From assembly GCF_014858005.1 (NCBI RefSeq), contig NZ_JACYOT010000019.1, forward strand, positions 1 through 64,000: a stretch of DNA of 64,000 nucleotides, given 5' to 3'. The position numbers were made by a program, and so were the translations under genes. Under the pieces are notes generated by a model. The model saw nothing but the letters and a program-made list of their open reading frames with translations. It did not search any database and was not told the origin of the DNA. The stretch comes from Propioniciclava soli. Lineage in GTDB: Bacteria; Actinomycetota; Actinomycetes; Propionibacteriales; Propionibacteriaceae. This document shows, one piece after another, positions 32,940 through 41,340 of the stretch. Every line of letters begins with the position of its first letter. Position 1 is the stretch's first letter.

Positions 32940-34114
32940 CCGACCTCCGCATCGGTGTCATCGGCTTCGGCCTGCGCCGCAGCATCGCGCGCCAGGCGCA
33001 CCGCCCCGGGGAGGGCAGCCGCATCGTCGCCCTGTGCGACCCCTCGGAGCGAGCACGCAGCGAAGCCGTCACGGCGCTCGGGGAGGGCGTCCGCCTCGTC
33101 GACGATCTGGCCGATCTCTTCGCCGAGAACCTGGACGCCGTGATGGTGCTCACGCCGGACCACCTGCACCACGTACACGCCACCGCCAGCCTTGAGGCCG
33201 GGTTGGCCACGTTCTGCGAGAAGCCGCTGGCGACCCGGCTGGAGGACGCCGACGCGCTGCTCACCACCGCTCAGCGCACGGGGTCGCGCCTGTACGTGGG
33301 GCACAACATGCGCCACATGCCCGTGATCCGCCAGATGAAGGCGATCATCGACAGCGGGGAGATCGGCCGTGTCCGCTCCGTGTGGTGCCGCCACTTCGTC
33401 GGCACCGGTGGAGACTTCTACTTCAAGGACTGGCACGCCGACCGCAGGTACGTGAACTCGCTGCTGCTGCAGAAGGGCGCCCACGACCTCGACGTGATCC
33501 ACTGGCTGGCCGGCGGGTACACCCGCGAGGTCTCGGGGATGGGCGACCTGATGGTCTATGGGCACATCACCGAGCGACGTGACAACTCCGACCGGCTGAT
33601 GTGGGACTGGTACTCCCCCAACAACTGGCCGCCGACCGCACAGACCGACCTCAACCCGGTGGTGGACGTGGAGGACATCTCGCTGCTCACGTTGCGCCTC
33701 GACAATGGGGTGCTGGCCTCCTACGAGCAGTGCCACTTCACCCCCGACTACTGGCGCAACTACACCGTGATCGGCGACGCGGGCCGCATCGAGAACATCG
33801 GCGATGAGGGTGGGGACCAGATTCACGTCTGGACGTCCCGGCGTTCCAGCGCCCGGACGCCGGATCGGGTCGAGGTCATCGCTCGGGGCGACGGCGGGCA
33901 CGGCGGCGCGGACGCCTCCCTCGCTGCCGAGTTCGTCCGGTTCGTCCGCGAGGGCGGCGCGACCGACGTCTCCACCGTCGCCGCGCGCGAGGCGGTGGCC
34001 ACGGCATGCCTGGGCGTGGAGTCGATTCGCACCGACGGCTCGACCCGCCGCGTGCCGGAGCTGCCGGGAGCGACGCGGGCCTACTTCGACGCGGGGCAGC
34101 CGGGCTCGCGCTGA
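32936..34114 (+). CDS. Gfo/Idh/MocA family oxidoreductase
   Basis: A 392-aa cytoplasmic enzyme with an N-terminal NAD(P)-binding Rossmann fold (GVIGFG near 7-12) and the family motif Glu95-Lys96-Pro97. The C-terminal alpha/beta domain starts at GEIGRVRSVW; the QKGAHDLDVIHWL stretch carries the His/Asp region used for catalysis. Relatives oxidise sugars or inositols, and some cleave glycosides by a transient oxidation. Substrate is unknown; its place between GH35 and the regulator ties it to the same sugar. It overlaps the GH35 stop by 4 bp. Confidence 0.85.
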   Translation: MTDLRIGVIGFGLRRSIARQAHRPGEGSRIVALCDPSERARSEAVTALGEGVRLVDDLADLFAENLDAVMVLTPDHLHHVHATASLEAGLATFCEKPLATRLEDADALLTTAQRTGSRLYVGHNMRHMPVIRQMKAIIDSGEIGRVRSVWCRHFVGTGGDFYFKDWHADRRYVNSLLLQKGAHDLDVIHWLAGGYTREVSGMGDLMVYGHITERRDNSDRLMWDWYSPNNWPPTAQTDLNPVVDVEDISLLTLRLDNGVLASYEQCHFTPDYWRNYTVIGDAGRIENIGDEGGDQIHVWTSRRSSARTPDRVEVIARGDGGHGGADASLAAEFVRFVREGGATDVSTVAAREAVATACLGVESIRTDGSTRRVPELPGATRAYFDAGQPGSR

Positions 34115-34172
34115 GCGGTTACTCTCCACCAGGACACGCGAATCCACACCGAGCCGGGAAAGGGCGGGCGGG

Positions 34173-35183
34173 ATGGCCAAGAGAGCCAGGCTGATCGACG
34201 TGGCCGAGTCGGCCGGCGTCTCCACGGCCACGGTCTCGTTCGTGCTGTCGGGGAGCCGCTCCGGCCGGACGCCGGCGTCCCCCGAGACGGCCCGGCGCAT
34301 CCACGAGGCCGCAGCGGCCCTCGGTTACGTCCCGAACAGCCACGCGCAGGCCATGCGCCGCGGGTACTCCACCACCATCGTGCTCGCCCTTGGCTCACCC
34401 GAGGATCCCTGGACAGCGCGCGTGGCCCAGGAGGTGCAGCGCCGCGCGCATCCGCAGGGCTTCTCGACGCTCGCCCTCGTCGATGAGACCTGGTATGAGT
34501 TCCTCCTCGGCTACACCCCCGGGGTGGCCCTCATCACCTCCACCGACTTCGACGAGACCGGCCTGGCCAAGGTCAACGACCTGGCCGACCGGGGCGCCAC
34601 GCTCGTGGTGTTTGCCACCGAGGCGAGCGCCGACCGGTTCGACGTCATCAGCTCCTCCCCGGTCGCCGCCACCCGCGCCGCGTACGCCCGCCTGCGCGCG
34701 CGCCACGACCGCGTACACCTGCTCACGGTGCGGCCGTTCTCGGACGCATGGCGGGGGCCGTCGCGTCTGGCCGGCTTCCGGCTCGGCGCTGCGGACGCCG
34801 GCGACGCGGACGCCGAGGGCCGCGTCCACCTGAGCGGCTGGAGCCGCGACGAGGTCGCCGATCACTGCCACGCGCTGCTCGCCGAGCGACCGCGGCCCGA
34901 AGCGGTCATCTGCTCCACCGGGTACCTGGCCCAGACCCTGCGCTCGACCGCCCTCAGCCAGGGCATCACGTCGCCCGACGACCTGGAGATCATCGCGATC
35001 GGCGACATCCCCGACAACGCCCACAACCACCTCGGCCCCATCAGTCTCTACGGCACCGCGGACGGGTTCGGGCGGCTGGCCGACATCGTCGTCGCCCGCG
35101 CCACCGAGCAGATGGACACCCCGTTCCGGCGTCACGAGTTCGTCTGGGACTTCACGCCGGGCTCCACGACCAGAGACGAGTGA
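34173..35183 (+). CDS. LacI-family transcriptional regulator
   Basis: A 336-aa repressor-type protein: helix-turn-helix and hinge in residues 1-65 (LIDVAESAGVSTATVSFVLS, hinge ending GYVPNSHAQAMRRG), then a periplasmic-binding-protein-like sugar domain. The frame is open further upstream, but the DNA-binding domain begins at this ATG and AGGGCGGG precedes it. It lies 58 bp after the Gfo/Idh gene and 4 bp before the sulfatase. Its likely sites are the paired CTAAACCTTTAG boxes at 25280-25307; a sugar released by the pathway would be the inducer. Confidence 0.9.
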   Translation: MAKRARLIDVAESAGVSTATVSFVLSGSRSGRTPASPETARRIHEAAAALGYVPNSHAQAMRRGYSTTIVLALGSPEDPWTARVAQEVQRRAHPQGFSTLALVDETWYEFLLGYTPGVALITSTDFDETGLAKVNDLADRGATLVVFATEASADRFDVISSSPVAATRAAYARLRARHDRVHLLTVRPFSDAWRGPSRLAGFRLGAADAGDADAEGRVHLSGWSRDEVADHCHALLAERPRPEAVICSTGYLAQTLRSTALSQGITSPDDLEIIAIGDIPDNAHNHLGPISLYGTADGFGRLADIVVARATEQMDTPFRRHEFVWDFTPGSTTRDE

Positions 35184-35187
35184 GACG

Positions 35188-36699
35188 ATGCCCGACCCCG
35201 CCCCGCCGGCCCGAACCGTGCCCCACGACCCCCCGCGAACCAACGTGATCCTGATCTGTGCCGACCAGTGGCGCGCGGACTGTCTGGGCTCCAGCGGCCA
35301 CCCCGACGTCTCGACCCCGGCCCTGGACCGCCTGGCCACGCAGGGAGTCTCCTTCGATCGGGCGTACTCCGCGACGCCGACGTGCGTGCCCGCCCGCATG
35401 GCGCTGATGACCGGCCTCACCCCCGAGAGCCACGGCCGGGTGGGTTACGCCGACGGCGCCCCCTTCAACGTCGGGGAGACGCTGCCGCGCGCGTTCGCCG
35501 CCGCGGGGTACCACACCCAGGCCATCGGCAAGATGCACTACTGGCCCGAGCGCGTCCGGATCGGCTTCGACGACGTCCTCCTCCACGACGGCTACCTCCA
35601 CCACTCCCGCCGGCGGGGGCGTCCGATCGAGGAGTACGACGACTATGTGCCGTGGCTGCGCGACCAGCCCGGCGCCACTGCGCGGGAGGACTACCTCGAC
35701 CACGGGCTGGGTTGCAACTCGATGGCGGCACGGCCCTGGGACAAGGAGGAACGCCTCCACCCGACGAACTGGCTGGTGACCGAGGCCGAGCGTTGGTTGT
35801 ATCGACGCGACCCGACGGCGCCGTTCTTCCTCTACCTCTCGTTCCACCGGCCCCACGCGCCGCTGGACCCGCCACAGTGGGCGTGGGACCTGTACGCCGA
35901 CGCCGAACTCACCCCGCCGGTGCAGGGCGACTGGCGCGCGCTGCTCGACCCCTATCGCGTGGAGGGCGACACCGAGGCGCTGGTGGCGCACTTCGACGAC
36001 CGCGCCGTCCACCGCGCCCGGGCGGCCTACTACGGCCTCATCTCGCACGTGGACGCCCAGATCTCACGCCTGCTGCAGATCCTCGGCGAGTTCGGCCTGG
36101 CCGACGACACGGCGATCGCGTTCGTCTCCGACCACGGCGACATGCTGGGCGACCACGGGATGTGGCGCAAGGGCTACGCCTACGAGGGGTCCAGCCGCGT
36201 CCCCCTGCTGCTCGCCGGTCCTGGTGTCCCCCGGGGGACGCGCGTCGGGGGCCTGGTCGAGCTCCGCGACGTGATGCCGACGCTGCTCGAGCTGGCCGGC
36301 GTGCCGGTGCCGCCGACGGTCGAGGGACGTTCCGCGCTGCGCCTGTTCGCGGCCGACGGCGGCGGGGCGGGGTCGGACGCGGAGCCGGACGCGTGGCGCA
36401 CCCACCTCTTCGGCGAACACACGATCCTCGGCCAGTCGATGCAGTGGGTGGTCGGCGCGCGCCACAAGTACGTGTGGTGGTCCGGGGATGGGCACGAGCA
36501 GTTGTTCGACCTGGTGGCCGACCCCACCGAGCTTCACGACCTCGCCCGGGACGACACCCACGCCGACGCCCTCGCCACGCACCGCGCCCTGCTCATCGAC
36601 CACCTCACCGACCGGCCCGAGGGGTTCGTGCGCGAGGGCGTCCTGACGCCCGGGGCGTCCGTGGGCCCGCTGCTGGACACCGCACGCACGCCCCGCTGA
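35188..36699 (+). CDS. Cysteine-type sulfatase
   Basis: A type I sulfatase of 503 aa that removes sulfate esters. The sulfatase signature CVPARMALMTG starts at Cys66, which must be turned into formylglycine by a separate enzyme (not in this window). Metal ligands are in CADQWRAD (Asp26/Gln27) and SDHGDMLGDHG. No signal peptide is present, so it is cytoplasmic and acts on imported sulfated sugar, unlike most secreted sulfatases. It starts 4 bp after the LacI gene, in the same transcript. Whether it acts on galactose or N-acetylhexosamine sulfate cannot be read from sequence. Confidence 0.88.
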   Translation: MPDPAPPARTVPHDPPRTNVILICADQWRADCLGSSGHPDVSTPALDRLATQGVSFDRAYSATPTCVPARMALMTGLTPESHGRVGYADGAPFNVGETLPRAFAAAGYHTQAIGKMHYWPERVRIGFDDVLLHDGYLHHSRRRGRPIEEYDDYVPWLRDQPGATAREDYLDHGLGCNSMAARPWDKEERLHPTNWLVTEAERWLYRRDPTAPFFLYLSFHRPHAPLDPPQWAWDLYADAELTPPVQGDWRALLDPYRVEGDTEALVAHFDDRAVHRARAAYYGLISHVDAQISRLLQILGEFGLADDTAIAFVSDHGDMLGDHGMWRKGYAYEGSSRVPLLLAGPGVPRGTRVGGLVELRDVMPTLLELAGVPVPPTVEGRSALRLFAADGGGAGSDAEPDAWRTHLFGEHTILGQSMQWVVGARHKYVWWSGDGHEQLFDLVADPTELHDLARDDTHADALATHRALLIDHLTDRPEGFVREGVLTPGASVGPLLDTARTPR

Positions 36700-36740
36700 C
36701 GGCGAGGCTGCGAGCCGGAGCCACCGGGGGGCGCGTCAAC

Positions 36741-36782
36741 GGGGCCCGGTCAACGGGGCCTGGTCACCGGGGCCTGGTCACC
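36741..36782. repeat. 14-bp tandem repeat at the GH20 stop
   Basis: Three 14-bp units GGGGCC(C/T)GGTCA(A/C)C start at 36741, 36755 and 36769; the last two are identical. The third contains the GH20 stop codon (TCA at 36778-36780 on the plus strand). It lies between two convergent genes. Confidence 0.65.
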
Positions 36783-38361
36783 GGGGCGGGCGCCGTCGCC
36801 ACGGCCCCGTACCGCCCGCCTGCCACGGGTGGGGGCCGTCGAGGGGACGGTGGTTCACCGCCTTGGCGGCCAGGCGTTCGACGTGGGCCCGGAGCCGGGG
36901 CTCGAAGGCCGCCGGATCGGCCGGGCCGCTCCACGCCACCTCCGCCAGGGCGCACAGGCGCGGCCAGACCATGTACTCGACGTGCTCGACCGTGGTGAAG
37001 AACTCCGACCAGGCCTGCCCCTGGACGCCCAGCAGGCGGGGTCGATCGGCCTCGGCGACCCCCTCGGCCGGGTCGAACGCGACCACGTCCTCCCACCTCC
37101 GCGCCGGGTTCCGGGCGAGCGGCTCGTCCTCGCCATCGGACTGGTGGTAGTCGAAGTACAGCAACGGGCACGGCGCCATGACGACCTCGTGGCCGCGGGC
37201 AAGCGCGGCACGGCCGGGCTCCACCCCACGCCAACTCATGACGACGACGTCCTCGATGTCGTCGCCCTCGACGATCTCGTCCCACCCCAGGGTGCGGCGG
37301 CCGCGGGCGGCCAGCCAGTCGCGCAGGTGGCGGGTGAACCACGCCTGGAGCTCCTCGACGCCGCCCAGCCCGCGGGAGGCCGCGAGGGCGTCCGCCTCCG
37401 GGTTGTCGCGCCACTGGGTCGTCGGGCACTCATCGCCCCCGATGTGGATGATCTCGCTGGGGAACACCGCCAGCAGGTCGGTGTAGATGTCCTCGACGAG
37501 GGCGAGGGCCCTGTCATCGAGCCACAGCACCTCGTCCAGCACGTCGAAGTGCGTCGCGATCGGCAGTCCTTCACCCCAGCCGTATTCCGGATAGGCGGCC
37601 AACAGCGCGCGCACATGGCCGGGCACGTCCACCTCCGGCACGATCGTGATGCCGCGCTCGGCGGCGTGCGCGACGAGGGCCCGCAGCTGGTCCTGGGTGT
37701 AGAACCCGCCCCGGGGGATGCCGTCGTGCTCGGTCATGCCCGGGTAGATCGTGCCGGGGCGGTGGGCGCCGACTTCGGTGAGGCGCGGGTGCTTCGGCAC
37801 CTCGAAGCGCCACCCCTGGTCGTCGGTCAGGTGGAGGTGGAGCACGTTGAACTTGTGCGCTGCCAGGGTGTCGACGAAGGCGAAGAGCCACGGCAGCGGG
37901 TGGAAGTGCCGCGCGACGTCGATGTGGGCGCCGCGCCAGGCGTGGCGCGGCGCGTCCTCGATGCGGCAGCAGGCGACGGTGCGCGGCAGCCCCGGGCGGG
38001 CCGTCGGCAACCCGAAACCGGGGTCGAGCAGCTGCAGAAAGGTCCGGAGGCCGTGCACGAGACCGGCCTCCTCCCCCGCTGCGAGGGTGACGCCGCCCGC
38101 CGTCACTTCGAGCCGGTAGGCGCCATCGGTGAGCTCATCGACCCTCGTCAGCGTGAGGGCACCGCCGGCTGCTTCCGTGGCGTCCGTGGTGCGTTCGGCC
38201 CCGCAGGACGCGAGCATGCGGCAGGCCGTCCGGGCCCAGGCGGCCGGCCCGGTCACGCCAGGGTGCTCGGGCAGCTCCCACACCCCCTCGGTCAGCGTCG
38301 CCGACACCGGGGTGGGCACGAGCGCGGCGAAGCGGGCAGCGGGCTCGGCGAGCAGGCTCAT
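36778..38361 (-). CDS. Glycoside hydrolase family 20 beta-N-acetylhexosaminidase
   Basis: Removes terminal beta-GlcNAc or GalNAc by substrate-assisted catalysis. The 527-aa chain has the GH20b domain first (to about 135), then the catalytic barrel with HLHLTDDQGWR (175-185), VPEVDVPGH (241-249) and the catalytic pair Asp310-Glu311 (GGDEC). No signal peptide, so cytoplasmic. The ATG at 38361 has no ribosome binding site but TAGGGT 6 nt upstream. It faces the sulfatase across an 78-bp gap, and its activity complements GH35 and the sulfatase for a sulfated Gal/HexNAc glycan. Confidence 0.92.
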   Translation of the reverse strand: MSLLAEPAARFAALVPTPVSATLTEGVWELPEHPGVTGPAAWARTACRMLASCGAERTTDATEAAGGALTLTRVDELTDGAYRLEVTAGGVTLAAGEEAGLVHGLRTFLQLLDPGFGLPTARPGLPRTVACCRIEDAPRHAWRGAHIDVARHFHPLPWLFAFVDTLAAHKFNVLHLHLTDDQGWRFEVPKHPRLTEVGAHRPGTIYPGMTEHDGIPRGGFYTQDQLRALVAHAAERGITIVPEVDVPGHVRALLAAYPEYGWGEGLPIATHFDVLDEVLWLDDRALALVEDIYTDLLAVFPSEIIHIGGDECPTTQWRDNPEADALAASRGLGGVEELQAWFTRHLRDWLAARGRRTLGWDEIVEGDDIEDVVVMSWRGVEPGRAALARGHEVVMAPCPLLYFDYHQSDGEDEPLARNPARRWEDVVAFDPAEGVAEADRPRLLGVQGQAWSEFFTTVEHVEYMVWPRLCALAEVAWSGPADPAAFEPRLRAHVERLAAKAVNHRPLDGPHPWQAGGTGPWRRRPPR

Positions 38362-38367
38362 GGTCTG

Positions 38368-38373
38368 ACCCTA
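38368..38373 (-). promoter_or_regulatory. -10 box for leaderless GH20 mRNA
   Basis: The minus strand reads TAGGGT, six bases before the ATG at 38361, with no ribosome binding site between. No CTAAACCTTTAG operator is seen here, so GH20 may not share LacI control. Confidence 0.6.
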
Positions 38374-38422
38374 CCCAAGCCCCCGCCGCTCGGGGCCGAG
38401 AGGGCTGCGAGGGCTGCGGGCG

Positions 38423-39859
38423 TCAGGTGCCCGCGATCAGGGCCTTGAGCGCCGGAGCGTCGTTCGGCAGGTCGATGACGTGGCGCGGCAGATCTTCGAT
38501 GCCGGCGAAGCGCTCGGGACGAGGGACGTCGGTGCCGAGCGCCTCCACGATGGTCGCGGAGAACTTCACCGGCAGCGCCGTCTCCAGCGCGATGATCGGC
38601 TCGGTGAGCCCGCGGGCGGACGCCAGCGCCCGCGCCACGCCGACGGCGTCGGCGGTGTGGGGGTCGATGACGACGCCGGAGCGGGCGTGCTCGGCGGCGA
38701 TCGTGGCCAGCCGGTCCGCGTGGCTCGACGTGCCGGCCACGAACCCGAACCGGTCGGCGAGGGTGGCGAAGGCCTCCGTGCCGGAGAGGTCGAACTCGGC
38801 GGTCAAGGGCAGCCGGTGGGCGAACAGCTCCGTCACCGCCGCCGCGTCGCGGCCGAGCAGGTCGAAGACGAACCGCTCGAAGTTGGACGCCTTCGAGATG
38901 TCCATGCTCGGGCTGGAGGTCGCGTGGGTCTCGGAACGGCCGCGCACGCGGTAGACGCCCGTGGCGAAGAACTCGGCCAGCACGTTGTTCTCGTTGGTCG
39001 CGAGCACGAGGGTGTCGATGGGCAGCCCCATCGCACGCGCGATGTGGCCGGCGCAGATGTTGCCGAAGTTGCCCGACGGCACCGCGAAGGTGACGCGCTG
39101 GTCGTCCCGCGTGGTCGCCATCAGCCACAGCGCCACGTAGTAGACGACCTGGGCGACCAACCGGGCCCAGTTGATGGAGTTGACCGCGCCGATGCGGTGC
39201 TCGGCCTTGAAGGTGAGATCGGCGTTGACGGCCTTGACGAGATCCTGGCAGTCGTCGAAGACGCCGTCGACGGCGATGTTGACCACCGCCGGGTCGTCCA
39301 GACTGAACATCTGCGCCTGCTGGAACGGGCTCATCCGCCCGGCCGGGGTCAGCATGAAGACCTTCAGACGCTCCTTGCCCTGCATGGCGTACTCCGCCGC
39401 CGACCCGGTGTCTCCGCTCGTGGCGCCCAGGATGGTGAGGGTCTCGTCGCGGCGCTCCAGCTCGTACTCGAACAGCTCGCCCAGCAGCTGCATCGCCATG
39501 TCCTTGAACGCCGCGGTCGGGCCGTTGCTCAGGTGGCCCAGGTGGACGCCGCCGCCCAGGTCGGTCAGGCCCACGACGGCGTCCGACCCGAACGTGTCGG
39601 CCGCATAGGCGCGGGCGCAGAGCGCGTCCAGATCGTCGCGGTCGATGTCGTCGATGTAGAGCGCCAGCACCTCGGCGGCCAGCGCCGCGTACCCCTGCTC
39701 GGTGAGCACGCGCCGCCAGGCCGCGAGGGTGGCGGCGTCCAGCTGCGGGTAGGTCTCGGGCAGGTACAGCCCGCCGTCAGGCGCGAGACCGGCCAGCAGG
39801 ATGTCGCAGAACGGCAGTCCGGGGCCGCCGGAGGCATCGCGGGTGGAGACGTAGCGCAC
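38423..39859 (-). CDS. thrC: Threonine synthase
   Basis: Converts O-phosphohomoserine to threonine with pyridoxal phosphate. The 478-aa length and insert pattern (MRYVSTR N-terminus, YALW-like region VYYVALWLMA) are those of the longer class II form found in many Gram-negatives and some actinobacteria. Lys119 in GPTAAFKD is the PLP lysine; SGNFGNICAGH binds the cofactor phosphate. GTG 39859 has TAGGCT 6 nt upstream and no ribosome binding site, so the transcript is probably leaderless. It does not sit with hom or thrB here. Confidence 0.94.
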   Translation of the reverse strand: MRYVSTRDASGGPGLPFCDILLAGLAPDGGLYLPETYPQLDAATLAAWRRVLTEQGYAALAAEVLALYIDDIDRDDLDALCARAYAADTFGSDAVVGLTDLGGGVHLGHLSNGPTAAFKDMAMQLLGELFEYELERRDETLTILGATSGDTGSAAEYAMQGKERLKVFMLTPAGRMSPFQQAQMFSLDDPAVVNIAVDGVFDDCQDLVKAVNADLTFKAEHRIGAVNSINWARLVAQVVYYVALWLMATTRDDQRVTFAVPSGNFGNICAGHIARAMGLPIDTLVLATNENNVLAEFFATGVYRVRGRSETHATSSPSMDISKASNFERFVFDLLGRDAAAVTELFAHRLPLTAEFDLSGTEAFATLADRFGFVAGTSSHADRLATIAAEHARSGVVIDPHTADAVGVARALASARGLTEPIIALETALPVKFSATIVEALGTDVPRPERFAGIEDLPRHVIDLPNDAPALKALIAGT

Positions 39860-39865
39860 CGGATC

Positions 39866-39871
39866 AGCCTA
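39866..39871 (-). promoter_or_regulatory. -10 box for leaderless thrC mRNA
   Basis: The minus strand reads TAGGCT, six bases before GTG 39859. The element is identical in sequence and spacing to the one before the mptB-like gene. Confidence 0.6.
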
Positions 39872-39951
39872 GCGGTGCCCCATCGCCCGCCCGCGCCGCG
39901 ACCACGGGCAGCCGGTCGCCCGGGGCCGGCGCTCCGCGGGAGGGCCGTTGC

Positions 39952-41337
39952 TCAGAAACCCGGCGCGGTGCGCGGCCAGGGCAGGGCGAGTTCGAGCTCG
40001 GCCGCGAGGAGCAGCAGGGTGGCGTCGGCACCGCGGCGTCCGGTGAGCATGACGCCGATGGGGAGCACGACCCCGTCCACCTCGGCCCGCACCAGCGGGA
40101 GGCTGACCGACGGACGCCCAGTGAGGTTCGCGATCGACGTCCACGGGGTGAAGTCGATCTGGGCGGCGAAGTCGGCCGCCGGGTCGGCGTCGTTGCGCAG
40201 CGCCCCGACGGGCAGGGGCGGCTGGGCGAGCGTGGGCGTCAGGACGACGTCGAAGGCGCCCCAGGCCCGGTCGACGTCCCACTCCAGCCGGGCGATCTCC
40301 CCCAGGGCGGCGGCGTACTCCACCCCGGTCACGGCGCGGCCCCGCGCGCGCAGCCAGCGGGTCATGGGGGTGAGCGCCGGGTCGGCCTCCGGCGGCAGCG
40401 GGATCGAGGCCGCCCCGGTCGTCCACACGGCGTCGAAGGCGGCCCACCGGTCCGCGGCGAACGGGCGGGGCGCCTCCGCAACGCGGTGCCCCAGCGCGCC
40501 CAGCAGTTCGGCGACCTCCGCGACCGCGGCCAGGCAGGCCGGGTGGACGGCGGCGGCGTCGGAGATCACCGGCTCGGTCAGGACGCCGATCCTCAGGTCG
40601 GTGCCGGCGGCGTCCAGGCCGGCGAAGAAGTGGTGGCCGGGGGCGAGCACGTCCAGGGCCCACGCCGTGTCGCGCACCGTGGTGGTGAGGACGCCATCAC
40701 TCACCAGGCCGGGGCCCGGCAACCGCGACGGCATCGTGTCGACGAGGCCGCGCGACGGCTTCAGCCCGACCAGCCCGCAACACGACGCCGGAATGCGGAT
40801 GGAGCCGCCCCCGTCGGAGGCGTGGGCGATCGGCACGATGCCGGACGCCACCGCCGCGGCCGCGCCACCGCTCGACCCGCCGGCCATGCGCGTCGGATCC
40901 CACGGCGTCACCGCCGGCGGGGCGCCGTCCGGCTCGGTGTAGCAGGGGAAGCCGAACTCCGGTGTGGCCGTCTTGCCCACGGTCACCGCCCCGGCGGCCT
41001 CCAGCCGCGCGGCCGAGACATCCGTCGCGCCGGCGAGAGTGCCTGCCAGCGCGCGGCTGCCCGCCGCGAACGGCACGCCAGCGACCTCGACGAGATCCTT
41101 GATCGGCAACGGCACCCCGGCCAGCGGGGCGTCACCCAGGGTGCCGGAGGCCACCGCGGCGTCGACCGCGTCGGCCTGCCCCAGGGCCCGCTCCGCGGCG
41201 AACGCGGCGAACGCCCCCAGGGAGGGGTTCAGCCCCTCTCCCCGGGCGAGGGCCGCCTCGGCCACCTCCCGCGCGGACACCTCTCCCGCGCGCACGGCCG
41301 CGGCCAGGGCGACGGCGTCCACCGCGGCAGCGGTCAT
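39952..41337 (-). CDS. Amidase signature family protein
   Basis: A 461-aa amide hydrolase with the Ser-cisSer-Lys triad: Lys80 (PIKDLVE), Ser155/156 in MAGGSSGGAA, and nucleophile Ser179 in DGGGSIRIPAS. The family includes GatA, nicotinamidase-like and aryl-amidase enzymes; lack of gatC/gatB neighbours argues against a GatA role and the substrate is unknown. It starts 3 bp after the polyprenyl synthase stop, so it probably rides on the tail of the respiratory array. Confidence 0.85.
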   Translation of the reverse strand: MTAAAVDAVALAAAVRAGEVSAREVAEAALARGEGLNPSLGAFAAFAAERALGQADAVDAAVASGTLGDAPLAGVPLPIKDLVEVAGVPFAAGSRALAGTLAGATDVSAARLEAAGAVTVGKTATPEFGFPCYTEPDGAPPAVTPWDPTRMAGGSSGGAAAAVASGIVPIAHASDGGGSIRIPASCCGLVGLKPSRGLVDTMPSRLPGPGLVSDGVLTTTVRDTAWALDVLAPGHHFFAGLDAAGTDLRIGVLTEPVISDAAAVHPACLAAVAEVAELLGALGHRVAEAPRPFAADRWAAFDAVWTTGAASIPLPPEADPALTPMTRWLRARGRAVTGVEYAAALGEIARLEWDVDRAWGAFDVVLTPTLAQPPLPVGALRNDADPAADFAAQIDFTPWTSIANLTGRPSVSLPLVRAEVDGVVLPIGVMLTGRRGADATLLLLAAELELALPWPRTAPGF

Positions 41338-41340
41338 GGC

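Noticed and set aside
39952-41337. GatA subunit of the tRNA amidotransferase
   Set aside because: No gatC or gatB is adjacent and the C-terminal region does not read like GatA; general amidase is safer.
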